From: Pseudoxanthomonas sacheonensis
GTDB lineage: Bacteria > Pseudomonadota > Gammaproteobacteria > Xanthomonadales > Xanthomonadaceae
Reading direction: 5' to 3'
Length of the DNA stretch: 64,000 nucleotides
Assembly: GCF_010093305.1 (NCBI RefSeq)
Contig: NZ_PDWS01000014.1
Location: 44,022 to 108,021, forward strand
Shown here in pieces: positions 55,433-63,143 of the stretch (the first letter of the stretch is position 1; each line of letters starts with the position of its first letter). The position numbers and the translations under genes are program-made. The notes below the pieces were generated by a model. It was not told the origin of the DNA and did not search any database. It saw only the letters and a program-made list of their open reading frames with translations.

Positions 55433-56620
55433 ATGCGCCTGCTGATCGTCACTTCGCAGTTCCCCATCGCCGGCGAACCGAACCGCGGCCGCCCGGTCTA
55501 CCAGACCATCCGCGAACTCTCCCGCCTGGCCACGGTGCGCGTGGTCAGCCCGGTCGCCACCTACCCGCGTTGGGCGCAGCCGCGCAGTTACCTGTTCCGC
55601 GCTTCCGACGACACGCAGACAGTGGAAGGCTGCGACGTTCAATACGTGCGCTACCCGGCCTTGCCGGCGGTGACGCGTCCTTTGAACGGCTGGTCGTGCG
55701 CGCGCGCCCTGCATGCGCCGCTGAAGGCGTTCGCTCCCGATCTGGTGCTTTCCTACTGGCTCTACCCCGATGCCTACGGGGCGATGCAGGCCGCACGCAG
55801 GGCCGGCCTGCCGCTGGTGGCGGGCGCGCGCGGTTCGGACCTGCGCGTGCGCGATGCCGTCAGCCGTGCGCTGACCCGGCCCGTGGTGAACGCAGCGCAG
55901 CGACTGCTGGTGGTCAGCGAGGATCTGGGCCGCGTGGCCGCCGAGAACTATGGCGCCGACCCTGCGCGCATCCGCACCATCCCCAACGGATGCGATGCCT
56001 CCCTCTTCCACCCCGCCGACCGCGCTGCTTCGCGCACCTTGTTGGGTATCGCAGCCGATGCCGAAGTGGTGACCTACGTCGGCCGGCTGGTTCCGGAGAA
56101 AGGCCTGCGCGAACTGCTGGACGCCTGCCGCACGCTTGCCGCCGCACGTCCGCGTTTGCGCCTGGTGCTGGTGGGCGAAGGGCCGATGCGCGAGGAAATC
56201 GCAACGCGCCTTGCCGCCGATCCCTCGCTGCAGGTGACGCTGGCCGGAGCGCAGCCGCCTGCCGAGGTCGCACGCTGGATGGCCGCGTCCGACCTGGTGA
56301 CTTTGCCCAGCTATTCCGAGGGCCACCCCAACGTACTGGTGGAAGCCCTGGCGTGCGGCCGGCCCGTGGTCGCCACGCCGGTGGGCGGCATTCCCGAAGT
56401 GGTCGATGCCGATTCGGGAATATTGGTGCCGGCGCGCGATGCCGGCGCACTCGCCGCCGGTCTGGCGCAAGCGCTGGACAGGCACTGGGACGAATCCGCA
56501 CTGGCGCGCAAGTTCTCGCGCGACTGGCGGCAGGTCGCCGAAGACACGCTGGAAGCCTGCGAGCAGGCTTTGCACGAATCGCGGACCCCTTTCGCCATCA
56601 GCGCCGCCCACGGCAGCTGA
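55433..56620 (+). CDS. Family 4 glycosyltransferase
   Basis: 395 residues from the ATG at 55433. GT-B features: LLIVTSQFPIAGEPNRGRPV at the N-terminus, SYWLYPDAYGAMQAARRAG, then VTYVGRLVPEKGLRELLDAC, LRLVLVGEGPMREEIA, and LPSYSEGHPNVLVEALACGRPVVATPVGGIPE with the E-x7-E catalytic pair. Donor unknown. It is followed by asnB after 39 bp. The upstream 128 bp divergent region with the acyltransferase gene must hold both promoters; no convincing -10/-35 pair was found. Confidence 0.92.
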   Translation: MRLLIVTSQFPIAGEPNRGRPVYQTIRELSRLATVRVVSPVATYPRWAQPRSYLFRASDDTQTVEGCDVQYVRYPALPAVTRPLNGWSCARALHAPLKAFAPDLVLSYWLYPDAYGAMQAARRAGLPLVAGARGSDLRVRDAVSRALTRPVVNAAQRLLVVSEDLGRVAAENYGADPARIRTIPNGCDASLFHPADRAASRTLLGIAADAEVVTYVGRLVPEKGLRELLDACRTLAAARPRLRLVLVGEGPMREEIATRLAADPSLQVTLAGAQPPAEVARWMAASDLVTLPSYSEGHPNVLVEALACGRPVVATPVGGIPEVVDADSGILVPARDAGALAAGLAQALDRHWDESALARKFSRDWRQVAEDTLEACEQALHESRTPFAISAAHGS

Positions 56621-56659
56621 GCCGGCCCACGTTGTCGTCGACCAGGAGCAGTAGAACCG

Positions 56660-58612
56660 ATGTGCGGAATAGCAGGTTTCAGCGGACAGGACGTCACTGC
56701 CGAAGCGGCACGCCCGGCGCTGGAACGCATGATCCATACCCTGGCCCATCGCGGGCCGGACGGCTATGGCTTCCATGCCGAAGCGGGAATCGGCCTGGCG
56801 CATGCGCGCTTGTCCATCATCGACCTGGCCACGGGCGACCAGCCCATCCACAATCCGCGCCGCGACGTGTGGACGGTGTTCAACGGCGAGATCTTCAACT
56901 ACATCGAACTGCGGCAGTCGCTGCAAGCGGCGGGGCACCAGTTCTACACGCAATCGGACACCGAAGTGATCGTGCACCTGTACGACCGCTATGGCGACGA
57001 TTTCGTGCAGCACCTCAACGGCCAGTTCGCCATCGCCCTGTGGGATGCGAAGCGCCAGCGCCTGGTGCTGGCGCGCGACCGCGCTGGCATCCGGCCCTTG
57101 TTCCACGCCCGCAGCGGTGGCCGGGTGTGGTTCGCTTCGGAAGTGAAGGCCTTGCTGGCCGTGTTGCCCGAATGCGCCGCGCTGGATCCGCTGGGCCTGG
57201 CGCAAACGCTGACCTACTGGTCCGCAGTGGACCCCGGCACGCTTTACCAGGGCGTGCAGAGCCTGCCGCCCGGCTGCCTGCTCAGCATCGAACGCGATGG
57301 GCGCGAGACGATGACGCAGTACTGGGACTGGACCTTCCCCAGCGCCGCCGAAACCTCGCCTTCGCGTTATCCGAAAACCATCGAGGCCGCCACCGCCGAA
57401 CTGCGCGAATTGCTGGTGGACGCGATACGCCTGCAATTGCGCGCCGATGTGCCGGTGGGCGCCTACCTGAGCGGCGGGCTGGATTCGTCCGGCATCGTGG
57501 CCATGATCCGCGGCTTCACGCAGACGCCGGTGCGGACGTTCTCGGTCGCTTTCGAGGACGGCGAGTTCGACGAAAGCGAACACCAGCAGGCGATGGTGCG
57601 GCACCTGGGCACCGACCACACGACCCTGCACTGCACGCGCCGCGACATAGGCGAGGCCTTCCCGCGCCTGATCCGCCATACCGAAACTCCCGTACTGCGC
57701 ACTGCGCCCGTGCCGCTGATGCTGCTGGCAGGCGATGTGCGCCGGCAGGGCTACAAAGTGGTGTTGACCGGCGAAGGCGCCGACGAGGTGTTCGGCGGCT
57801 ACGATCTGTTCAAGGAAGCCAAGATCCGCCGCTTCTGGGCGCGGCAGCCCGGCTCGCGCATGCGTCCGCTGTTATTGCAGCGCCTCTACGGTTACCTTGA
57901 GAACTCGCCGGTGCGCAACCCGGCGTTCGCGCAATCGTTCTTCGGCCAGGGCATGGAACATCTGCAACGCCCGATCTTCGCGCACACGCCGCGCTGGGCC
58001 ACTTCGCAGCGCGCGCTGTCGTTTCTGTCGCCCGATCTGCGCGCCAGCCTGGGCGAGTGGAATCCGCTGGACGCATACGAACTCACCTTGCCCCGTGAAA
58101 TATCGTCGTGGAGCGGCTTGGCGCGCGATCAGTACGTGGAAGCGAAATCCCTATTGGCCGGCTACCTGCTGTCCTCGCAGGGCGATCGCGTGGCGATGGC
58201 CAGTTCCATCGAAGGACGCGTACCGTATCTGGATCACCGCGTCATCGAGTTCGCCAATCGCCTTCCGCCCAGCTTCAAGATCCGCGGCATGACCGAGAAA
58301 TACATACTGCGCCGCGCGCTGGCCGATCTGCTGCCGGAAGAAATCCTGCAGCGGACCAAGCAACCCTATCGCTCGCCCGACAGCCAGAGCTTCTTCTTCG
58401 ACGGCAAGCCGCTGGATTACGTGGCCGAGCTGATGAGCGCGGAGAGCATTCGCAAGGCGGGTTACTTCGATCCGGTGGCGGTGGGCAGGTTGACGGAAAA
58501 ATGCAGACAGGGGCGCGCCACCGGCTTTGCGGACAACCAGGCTTTCGTTGGGATCCTTTCCACGATGCTGGTCCACCACGGACTCCTCGACAACACGGGT
58601 CCCCACGCATGA
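56660..58612 (+). CDS. asnB: Asparagine synthase-type amidotransferase (glutamine-hydrolysing)
   Basis: 650 residues, ATG start. The N-terminal glutaminase has the nucleophile Cys2 (MCGIAGFSG), HRGPDGYG and FNGEIFNYIELR. The C-terminal synthetase has VPVGAYLSGGLDSSGIVA (PP-loop, about 266-283), FDESEHQQAM and LTGEGADEVFGGYD. In an EPS locus the likely role is amidation of a sugar carboxylate (as WbpS in Pseudomonas O-antigen), not asparagine synthesis. TviB-type products would be the substrate. It ends in an overlap with the FkbM gene (ATGA). Confidence 0.9.
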   Translation: MCGIAGFSGQDVTAEAARPALERMIHTLAHRGPDGYGFHAEAGIGLAHARLSIIDLATGDQPIHNPRRDVWTVFNGEIFNYIELRQSLQAAGHQFYTQSDTEVIVHLYDRYGDDFVQHLNGQFAIALWDAKRQRLVLARDRAGIRPLFHARSGGRVWFASEVKALLAVLPECAALDPLGLAQTLTYWSAVDPGTLYQGVQSLPPGCLLSIERDGRETMTQYWDWTFPSAAETSPSRYPKTIEAATAELRELLVDAIRLQLRADVPVGAYLSGGLDSSGIVAMIRGFTQTPVRTFSVAFEDGEFDESEHQQAMVRHLGTDHTTLHCTRRDIGEAFPRLIRHTETPVLRTAPVPLMLLAGDVRRQGYKVVLTGEGADEVFGGYDLFKEAKIRRFWARQPGSRMRPLLLQRLYGYLENSPVRNPAFAQSFFGQGMEHLQRPIFAHTPRWATSQRALSFLSPDLRASLGEWNPLDAYELTLPREISSWSGLARDQYVEAKSLLAGYLLSSQGDRVAMASSIEGRVPYLDHRVIEFANRLPPSFKIRGMTEKYILRRALADLLPEEILQRTKQPYRSPDSQSFFFDGKPLDYVAELMSAESIRKAGYFDPVAVGRLTEKCRQGRATGFADNQAFVGILSTMLVHHGLLDNTGPHA

Positions 58613-59436
58613 GCAGCGCGGCGGCTGATTTTTATTCCGCACCGCGTCGGCGGCGCACCCTTTCCCCCGAGGGCAGACGAGTGAAGCAGAAAAAGATATT
58701 CGACATAGGCATGTACGACGGTTCCGACTCGCGCTATTTCCTGGACGAGGGCTACCACGTGGTGGCGGTGGAAGCCAATCCGGAACTGGCCGCCAAGGCC
58801 ATGCAGGAATTCCAGGATCACATCGCCGACGGCCGCTTGACCGTGCTCAATCGCGCGCTGGCAGACGAACCCGGAGAAATAGAGCTGGTGCTGTGCGGCG
58901 ACGACCTTGGCGCCAGCAGCATCTTCGAGGACAAGATCGCGCATCGCAATCCTTCGGGCACCTGCATGGTGCAGGCGGTCACCTTCTCCGAACTGGTCGG
59001 CGAGTTCGGCGTTCCCGATTACGTGAAGGTCGACATAGAGGGCGCGGACCGGCATTGCATTCTGGCGCTGAACCCCGACAACCGCCCGCAATACCTTTCC
59101 TTCGAGGCGGACCACGATCTGGAGGAGCTGGTGGCGCACATGGCGTCCATCGGCTACCAGCAATTCAAGCTGATCGGGCCATGCAGCTTCCTGGAGTTGG
59201 GCAACGAACGCAGCTTGGTCAATCGCCTGAAGCGCAGGATGATGCGGATACTGGGTTTCGAACAACCGCTGCGCGTGCGCAGGGCCGGCCGCTGGTTCCA
59301 GTTGATGCACAGCAGCGGGCCCGCGCCGTGGGCCAGCGATGGCGAGTGGTACAGCGCCGAGACGCTGCTGTCGAAATGGAATCATGCCCGGCAGAACGAC
59401 CAGTTGATGGGTTGGTACGACGTTCATGCGTGTTGA
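58609..59436 (+). CDS. FkbM family methyltransferase
   Basis: 275 residues from the ATG at 58609, which overlaps the asnB stop; a GTG at 58681 is an alternative start nearer the conserved region. SAM-binding motif I is KKIFDIGMYDGSDSRYFLDEG, followed by VVAVEANPELAAKAM and the FkbM hallmark DYVKVDIEGADRHCILAL. O-methylation of a sugar hydroxyl is the family's usual role in polysaccharide loci. Substrate unknown. Confidence 0.88.
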   Translation: MSSAAADFYSAPRRRRTLSPEGRRVKQKKIFDIGMYDGSDSRYFLDEGYHVVAVEANPELAAKAMQEFQDHIADGRLTVLNRALADEPGEIELVLCGDDLGASSIFEDKIAHRNPSGTCMVQAVTFSELVGEFGVPDYVKVDIEGADRHCILALNPDNRPQYLSFEADHDLEELVAHMASIGYQQFKLIGPCSFLELGNERSLVNRLKRRMMRILGFEQPLRVRRAGRWFQLMHSSGPAPWASDGEWYSAETLLSKWNHARQNDQLMGWYDVHAC

Positions 59437-59454
59437 TCGACAGGGGGGAGTCAC

Positions 59455-60384
59455 ATGCACTGGAGAATAAAAGGCCTGGTCCAGAAGGCGCTGGGCGTGC
59501 TTCCCGGCGGCGAGACGCTGCACTATCACTTGCAGCGCCGTTTTGGTGGGCTGCAGGATTTCCACAGGGAGCTCTCGGTCAAGGTCAAGGATTGGCAGAT
59601 CATGGTCCGGCATCTGCGCGATGCGCGGGTGGTCATCGCCGACAGTCACTTCTTCGAGATCGGCACGGGGTGGTACCCGACGTTTCCGTTCGCCCTGTAC
59701 TTGGCTGGTGCGCGTCGCATCACCACCTACGATCTGAACCGCCACTTGCAGGACGACCTGGTGCGGGCGGCGGTGAAGGAACTGGGCGGTTTTCTGGAAA
59801 TCATCGCCGAGGACAGCGGCAGCGATTTGGCCGCAGTGCAAGCGCGCCACCAGAAGCTGGCGGAGGCGATAGACGCCGGCGCGGATTTGAGCGAAGCCAC
59901 CGGCGGTCGAATCCAGTATTCGGCGCCTGCCGATGCCACTTCCACGGCCCTGGCAGATGGCGAAGTGGACGTGGTGTTTTCCAACAGCGTACTGGAGCAC
60001 GTGCCGCCGGATGCGATCACCGCGATGTACCGCGAGTCGATGCGCATCCTGTCGCCGGGCGGGATCATGTTCCACTCGGTCAATTGCGGCGATCACTATT
60101 CGTACGTGGACAGCAGCATCCACCAGCTCAACTATCTGCAGTATTCGGACCGGGCGTGGAAGCTCTGGAACAATGCCTTCTTGTATCAGAATCGGATGCG
60201 GGCGCATGAGTTCGTGGAGGGCGCGGCTGCGCTGGGATTTTCGATAGAGCTGGACACGTCCACCGCCCGTGCCAACCGCCTTGAGCAGCTTGCTGCGATG
60301 AAGGTGGATTCCCGCTTCGCCCAGGTGGTTCCAGAAAAGCTCTGCATCACCAGCGTGGATTTTATCGCACGCAAACCCGCGTAG
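59455..60384 (+). CDS. SAM-dependent methyltransferase
   Basis: 309 residues, ATG start with ACAGGGGGGAG upstream. The core shows FFEIGTGWYPTFPFALYLAGA (glycine-rich motif I), ITTYDLNRHL, and VDVVFSNSVLEHVPPDAITAMYRESMRIL. An insertion of about 70 residues (about 85-155) lies between motif I and motif III, longer than in minimal class I methyltransferases. It ends the rightward unit and the polysaccharide locus. Likely a polymer or precursor modification enzyme; substrate unknown. Confidence 0.82.
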   Translation: MHWRIKGLVQKALGVLPGGETLHYHLQRRFGGLQDFHRELSVKVKDWQIMVRHLRDARVVIADSHFFEIGTGWYPTFPFALYLAGARRITTYDLNRHLQDDLVRAAVKELGGFLEIIAEDSGSDLAAVQARHQKLAEAIDAGADLSEATGGRIQYSAPADATSTALADGEVDVVFSNSVLEHVPPDAITAMYRESMRILSPGGIMFHSVNCGDHYSYVDSSIHQLNYLQYSDRAWKLWNNAFLYQNRMRAHEFVEGAAALGFSIELDTSTARANRLEQLAAMKVDSRFAQVVPEKLCITSVDFIARKPA

Positions 60385-60442
60385 CATGGGCTTTGGCCCA
60401 CCATTACCATGCGTCAGTTGCTACGGCGCCGGAACGAAGAGC

Positions 60443-60504
60443 GGTGGGCTGGAGCCCACCCTATAACTTACATCGTCATCCCATAGGGCGGGCTCAAGCC
60501 CGCC
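60443..60504. repeat. REP-like palindromes
   Basis: GGTGGGCT-GG-AGCCCACC (60443-60460) and GGCGGGCT-CA-AGCCCGCC (60487-60504) are two short perfect palindromes. Related copies are at 62501-62518 and 62637-62654, and a half copy (AAGCCCACCCTACGGGGCC) at about 60652. They lie in the 285-bp gap (60385-60669) between the polysaccharide locus and the Rhs array. Confidence 0.75.
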
Positions 60505-60669
60505 GCATGAAGCACGACCTATGGGGCCTTGAACTCCGCTGTGAATCGCCGACGCTTCTGCATGGAACACCTCCGTGCGAGGATTGTCCTCGCTTTGTGG
60601 TGTCCGAGAAATCGGGGGTAGTCCACTCTGGCCCCTTTTCTCATGTGCTGAAGCCCACCCTACGGGGCC

Positions 60670-61053
60670 TTACAGAATTGCAGGATCATTCAAGTGGACA
60701 ATCAAGTGACTCCTTCTTCGTTCTTCGAACAGGAATCTTGCAAAAAAAAATGGTGCCGACATCCGCCCAATACGAAAAAAGGAAAACCCCATATCATTAT
60801 CTTTAGATTTTTCCTGATCGTCCTCAGTAAGTTCCCACATCTCAACGATACGGCAACGCAGCTTAAAAAACCCCGTCTTGTCATAATCAAGTTCGTGCGC
60901 ATTTATTCGATTCATGAGTGCACCCGGTAGACGGCCGCTTGCCGCCTTTAAGCTGCCTGCCTGCACATTAAACGTCGCAAAGAATCCATATCTCATGCCT
61001 TCCGGGCGAGGTCCACAAAAAATGCATTGCAAAATAAATTGAAACGTCTTCAT
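60670..61053 (-). CDS. Candidate immunity protein for orphan Rhs toxin tip
   Basis: 127 residues from the ATG at 61053, 16 bp after the stop of the orphan Rhs gene. The composition is notably AT-rich compared with flanking genes. There is no signal peptide or membrane segment, so it is cytoplasmic. It contains aromatic-rich stretches such as YGFFATFNVQAGS, CRIVEMWELTEDDQ and MGFSFFRIGRMSAPFFFARF. I do not recognise a family. Position right after a toxin-bearing Rhs C-terminus is the typical place for the cognate immunity gene; that is the only basis for the call. Confidence 0.6.
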   Translation of the reverse strand: MKTFQFILQCIFCGPRPEGMRYGFFATFNVQAGSLKAASGRLPGALMNRINAHELDYDKTGFFKLRCRIVEMWELTEDDQEKSKDNDMGFSFFRIGRMSAPFFFARFLFEERRRSHLIVHLNDPAIL

Positions 61054-61069
61054 CAATAAAGTCCCCGTA

Positions 61070-62404
61070 CTATTTAATTTCTTCTTTTCTTTTTGGCTCA
61101 GGGACTGGCTCCTTCCTATCATCACGATCACCTCTGCCGGACGGCCCCTGCTCACCGCCATTTGCTCGAGGTAAGCCACAACCCTCCGCACAATCGCTAC
61201 CACCCCCGGCTTCGCCGATCATGTACGGATCAAAGAGGTCTGCAACTTCTGCGACCTTGTCGGCAATATCAGCATTATTTTCCAGCTGCATAGCACCAAA
61301 TGCCAAGCCTGCGAAAGCTATGTCTCCCGCCTTATCAACAAAAGAATGCCCCGACACCCCATCTGTTTGATAGTGCGGCAAACCTTTTCCCGCCACCTTT
61401 CCAGATTCATCCTTTAGCTCATGACCATCATGTCGAATTCTGTTGGCGCGGCCATGCGCAGTCGTTTCTACCCTTCGTGAGATGCGCGTACTATCTCCTA
61501 AGAAATTGCCGCCTGAGCGGCGAATTTTAACAGCCTGCTCTAGAGTAACGCGGGATATCTTTCGCATCGCAGTCGTGCCCAATTCAACTGCCCAACCTAT
61601 CTTCCCTTTTCTTCCGTCCGGATCATCGAACGTGTAGGGATTGTTGTATGCGTAGGCATAAACATTGAAATGCCGCATATCGCCGGTGTCATAAGCAGTG
61701 ACCGGATCAACACTGAGGAAGCACCCGCAGACGGGATCATAATAGCGCTGCTGCATATAAGTCAGCCCCGTGGCGCCATCCATCACGTGGCCGGTGTAGC
61801 CGATGCCCTCGTACGCCGGCTTGTTGATCGCCGCGCCATAGGGCTCGTAGTTGGTGCGGTCGATCACCGTCCCGGCTTCGTTGGTGACCGCCACCGGACT
61901 GCCCAGGGCATCGGTGTGCTGGTACTTGGTGGCGATTACCGCATTGCTGGGCCAGTCGTGGTCGATGGTCGCCACCAGGCTACCGCCCAGGTAGACGTTC
62001 TCGTGGGTCTTCTCGCTGCTGGGGCCGTTCCAGGAAAACAGCATCTGCCCGGACTGGCTGTACTGCCACAGCGTCTTGCTGCCGTCGATCTTGGTGGTCT
62101 GCACCCGACGCCCGTGGCCATCGTACAGATACGCCTCCTTGTTCGGCACTGTGCGCAGGCGGTTGCCGTAGTCGAAGTCATGCAGCTGGCCGTTCTTGTT
62201 GGCCAGATTGCCCTGCACGTCGTAGCTCAGGCCCACCACGGTGGCCCCGGCCGTGTTCTTGATGTTGGTCAGCTGGTTCTTGGCGTCATACACATACTCG
62301 GCGTAGTCCTTCAGGCCGGCCTGCTTCCATGACTTCAGGTTGTCCAGCGCATCGTAGGTGAAGAAATGCCAGTGGTCGCTCCCGCCGAACATCGCCGAAC
62401 CCAC
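61070..62404 (-). CDS. Orphan (5'-truncated) Rhs C-terminal module with variable toxin tip
   Basis: 444 residues from a GTG at 62404. Rhs-like reading frame continues 5 codons upstream to a stop near 62420, so the 5' end is truncated. YD repeats (FTYDALDNLKSW, YVYDAKNQLTNI, FDYGNRLRTVPN, YLYDGHGRRVQTT) lead into the Rhs core, including GYTGHVMDGATGLTYMQQRYYDP and the DPDG boundary at about 61615-61627. The variable C-terminus (about 185 residues) follows. It contains RIRHDGHELKDES, GLPHYQTDGVSGHSFVDKA and a basic end. The toxin activity is unassigned; His and Arg residues in the tip suggest a nuclease but this is not shown. Confidence 0.8.
   Translation of the reverse strand: MGSAMFGGSDHWHFFTYDALDNLKSWKQAGLKDYAEYVYDAKNQLTNIKNTAGATVVGLSYDVQGNLANKNGQLHDFDYGNRLRTVPNKEAYLYDGHGRRVQTTKIDGSKTLWQYSQSGQMLFSWNGPSSEKTHENVYLGGSLVATIDHDWPSNAVIATKYQHTDALGSPVAVTNEAGTVIDRTNYEPYGAAINKPAYEGIGYTGHVMDGATGLTYMQQRYYDPVCGCFLSVDPVTAYDTGDMRHFNVYAYAYNNPYTFDDPDGRKGKIGWAVELGTTAMRKISRVTLEQAVKIRRSGGNFLGDSTRISRRVETTAHGRANRIRHDGHELKDESGKVAGKGLPHYQTDGVSGHSFVDKAGDIAFAGLAFGAMQLENNADIADKVAEVADLFDPYMIGEAGGGSDCAEGCGLPRANGGEQGPSGRGDRDDRKEPVPEPKRKEEIK
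61740..61929. repeat. Rhs core direct repeat, copy A
   Basis: 61740-61929 is nearly identical to 63811-64000 (about four differences in 190 bases when read with an offset of 2071). This is the conserved Rhs core shared by the orphan and the main gene; homology ends near the DPDG boundary. Confidence 0.85.
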
Positions 62405-62447
62405 CCCGGTCAGTAGGTCATACCGTCACATTACATAGGGTGAACCC

Positions 62448-62519
62448 CTCAGTGATCGGGCTTTTTTGTGCTGATCATTCGCAGCGGCGACGACGCATGC
62501 GGTGGGCCGAGGCCCACCC
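62448..62519. repeat. Degenerate duplicated hairpin block, copy 1
   Basis: The block reads CTCAGTGA, then CGGGCTTTTTTGTG, then about 35 bases, then GCATGCGG and the palindrome GGTGGGCC-GA-GGCCCACC. It resembles 62582-62655 in order and spacing. It lies in the 276-bp gene-free gap between the orphan Rhs start and the immunity gene (62405-62680). Confidence 0.6.
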
Positions 62520-62573
62520 TACGGGGCCTCGGTGTTGGCACAAGCCAACCGGTAACCGTCACGCCACAACGAC

Positions 62574-62602
62574 AAAGCCCGCTCAGTGAGCGGGCTTTTT
62601 TG
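62574..62602 (+). terminator. Terminator-like hairpin in Rhs gap
   Basis: AAAGCCCGCTC (62574-62584) pairs with GAGCGGGCTTT (62588-62598) around a three-base loop, followed by TTT on the plus strand. The genes around it are on the minus strand, on which the T-run is only TTTG. A decayed partial copy is at 62448-62467. It is part of the duplicated block. Confidence 0.6.
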
Positions 62603-62655
62603 TGGCGTATCTTCGCGTGGCGTTACTGGTGCATGCGGCGGGCTGGAGCCCGCCC
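62582..62655. repeat. Degenerate duplicated hairpin block, copy 2
   Basis: Second copy of the 62448-62519 block: CTCAGTGA, CGGGCTTTTTTGTG, about 37 bases, GCATGCGG and the palindrome GGCGGGCT-GG-AGCCCGCC (62637-62654). Confidence 0.6.
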
Positions 62656-62680
62656 TATGAGCTCTGCAGGATTCTGCACG

Positions 62681-63133
62681 TCAAGGCTCGCACTTAATGA
62701 TAACTGCATTGACCAGCCCTAATTTAGCTGTTGCAACTGCCCAGCAGCCATCACCATGAACCGTAATCTTGTTTGTACTGACAGTTGCGCTTGCAGTCTT
62801 GGCTTTCCTGCTCGCTGCTCGAAAATCTCCGCCCGGACAAAGCCATCCGTCCAAGCAATATCGAGGATTTGAGGACTCAACTCCTGCAACACGCATGTCC
62901 TCATCAAATGCAACCACCAACCTGTCGTAGCTATATATCTTTTGAATAAATCCTGAGCTATTTTTTACCGCTCTCGGGCTATTAAGCGAGCGAACAACCT
63001 CCTCTTTTTTCATCCCAACACGAACCGGCCCAATAGCAAGAACATCGTCACATGCTGCGTCGACTGGAATGGCTAATAGGCACATCGCACCCGATAAAGC
63101 TATAAATTTCATCGCCTTTGTCATCGCATTCAT
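62681..63133 (-). CDS. Exported candidate immunity protein for Rhs-M23 toxin
   Basis: 150 residues from the ATG at 63133, 10 bp after the stop of the main Rhs gene; later ATGs are possible. A signal peptide (hydrophobic FIALSGAMCLLAIPVDA) is followed by ACDD. The mature part begins VLAIGPVRVGMKKEEVVRSLNS, similar to the SmpA/BamE-like GMxxxEVxxxLGxP motif, and contains cysteine pairs (RYCLDGWLCPGG; HGDGCW; KCEP). The gene is AT-richer than the Rhs core. Adjacent position and export to the periplasm, where an M23 peptidase acts, point to immunity; homology alone does not. Confidence 0.65.
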   Translation of the reverse strand: MNAMTKAMKFIALSGAMCLLAIPVDAACDDVLAIGPVRVGMKKEEVVRSLNSPRAVKNSSGFIQKIYSYDRLVVAFDEDMRVAGVESSNPRYCLDGWLCPGGDFRAASRKAKTASATVSTNKITVHGDGCWAVATAKLGLVNAVIIKCEP

Positions 63134-63143
63134 CGCAATATTC

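Noticed and set aside
206..60387. Long open frames antisense to or overlapping real genes (for example 951-2996 +, 12551-13876 +, 19275-21377 -, 31102-32778 -, 33287-35170 -, 40463-42127 +, 55325-57679 -, 58462-60387 -)
   Set aside because: They are shadows caused by high GC and codon bias; their translations are low-complexity (Arg, Ala, Gly, Gln, His rich) without motifs, and each covers genes with strong family signatures.
61070..62404. A complete, functional Rhs effector at this position
   Set aside because: The 5' end is truncated to the last YD repeats and core; it lacks the secretion-related N-terminus, so it is treated as an orphan tip.
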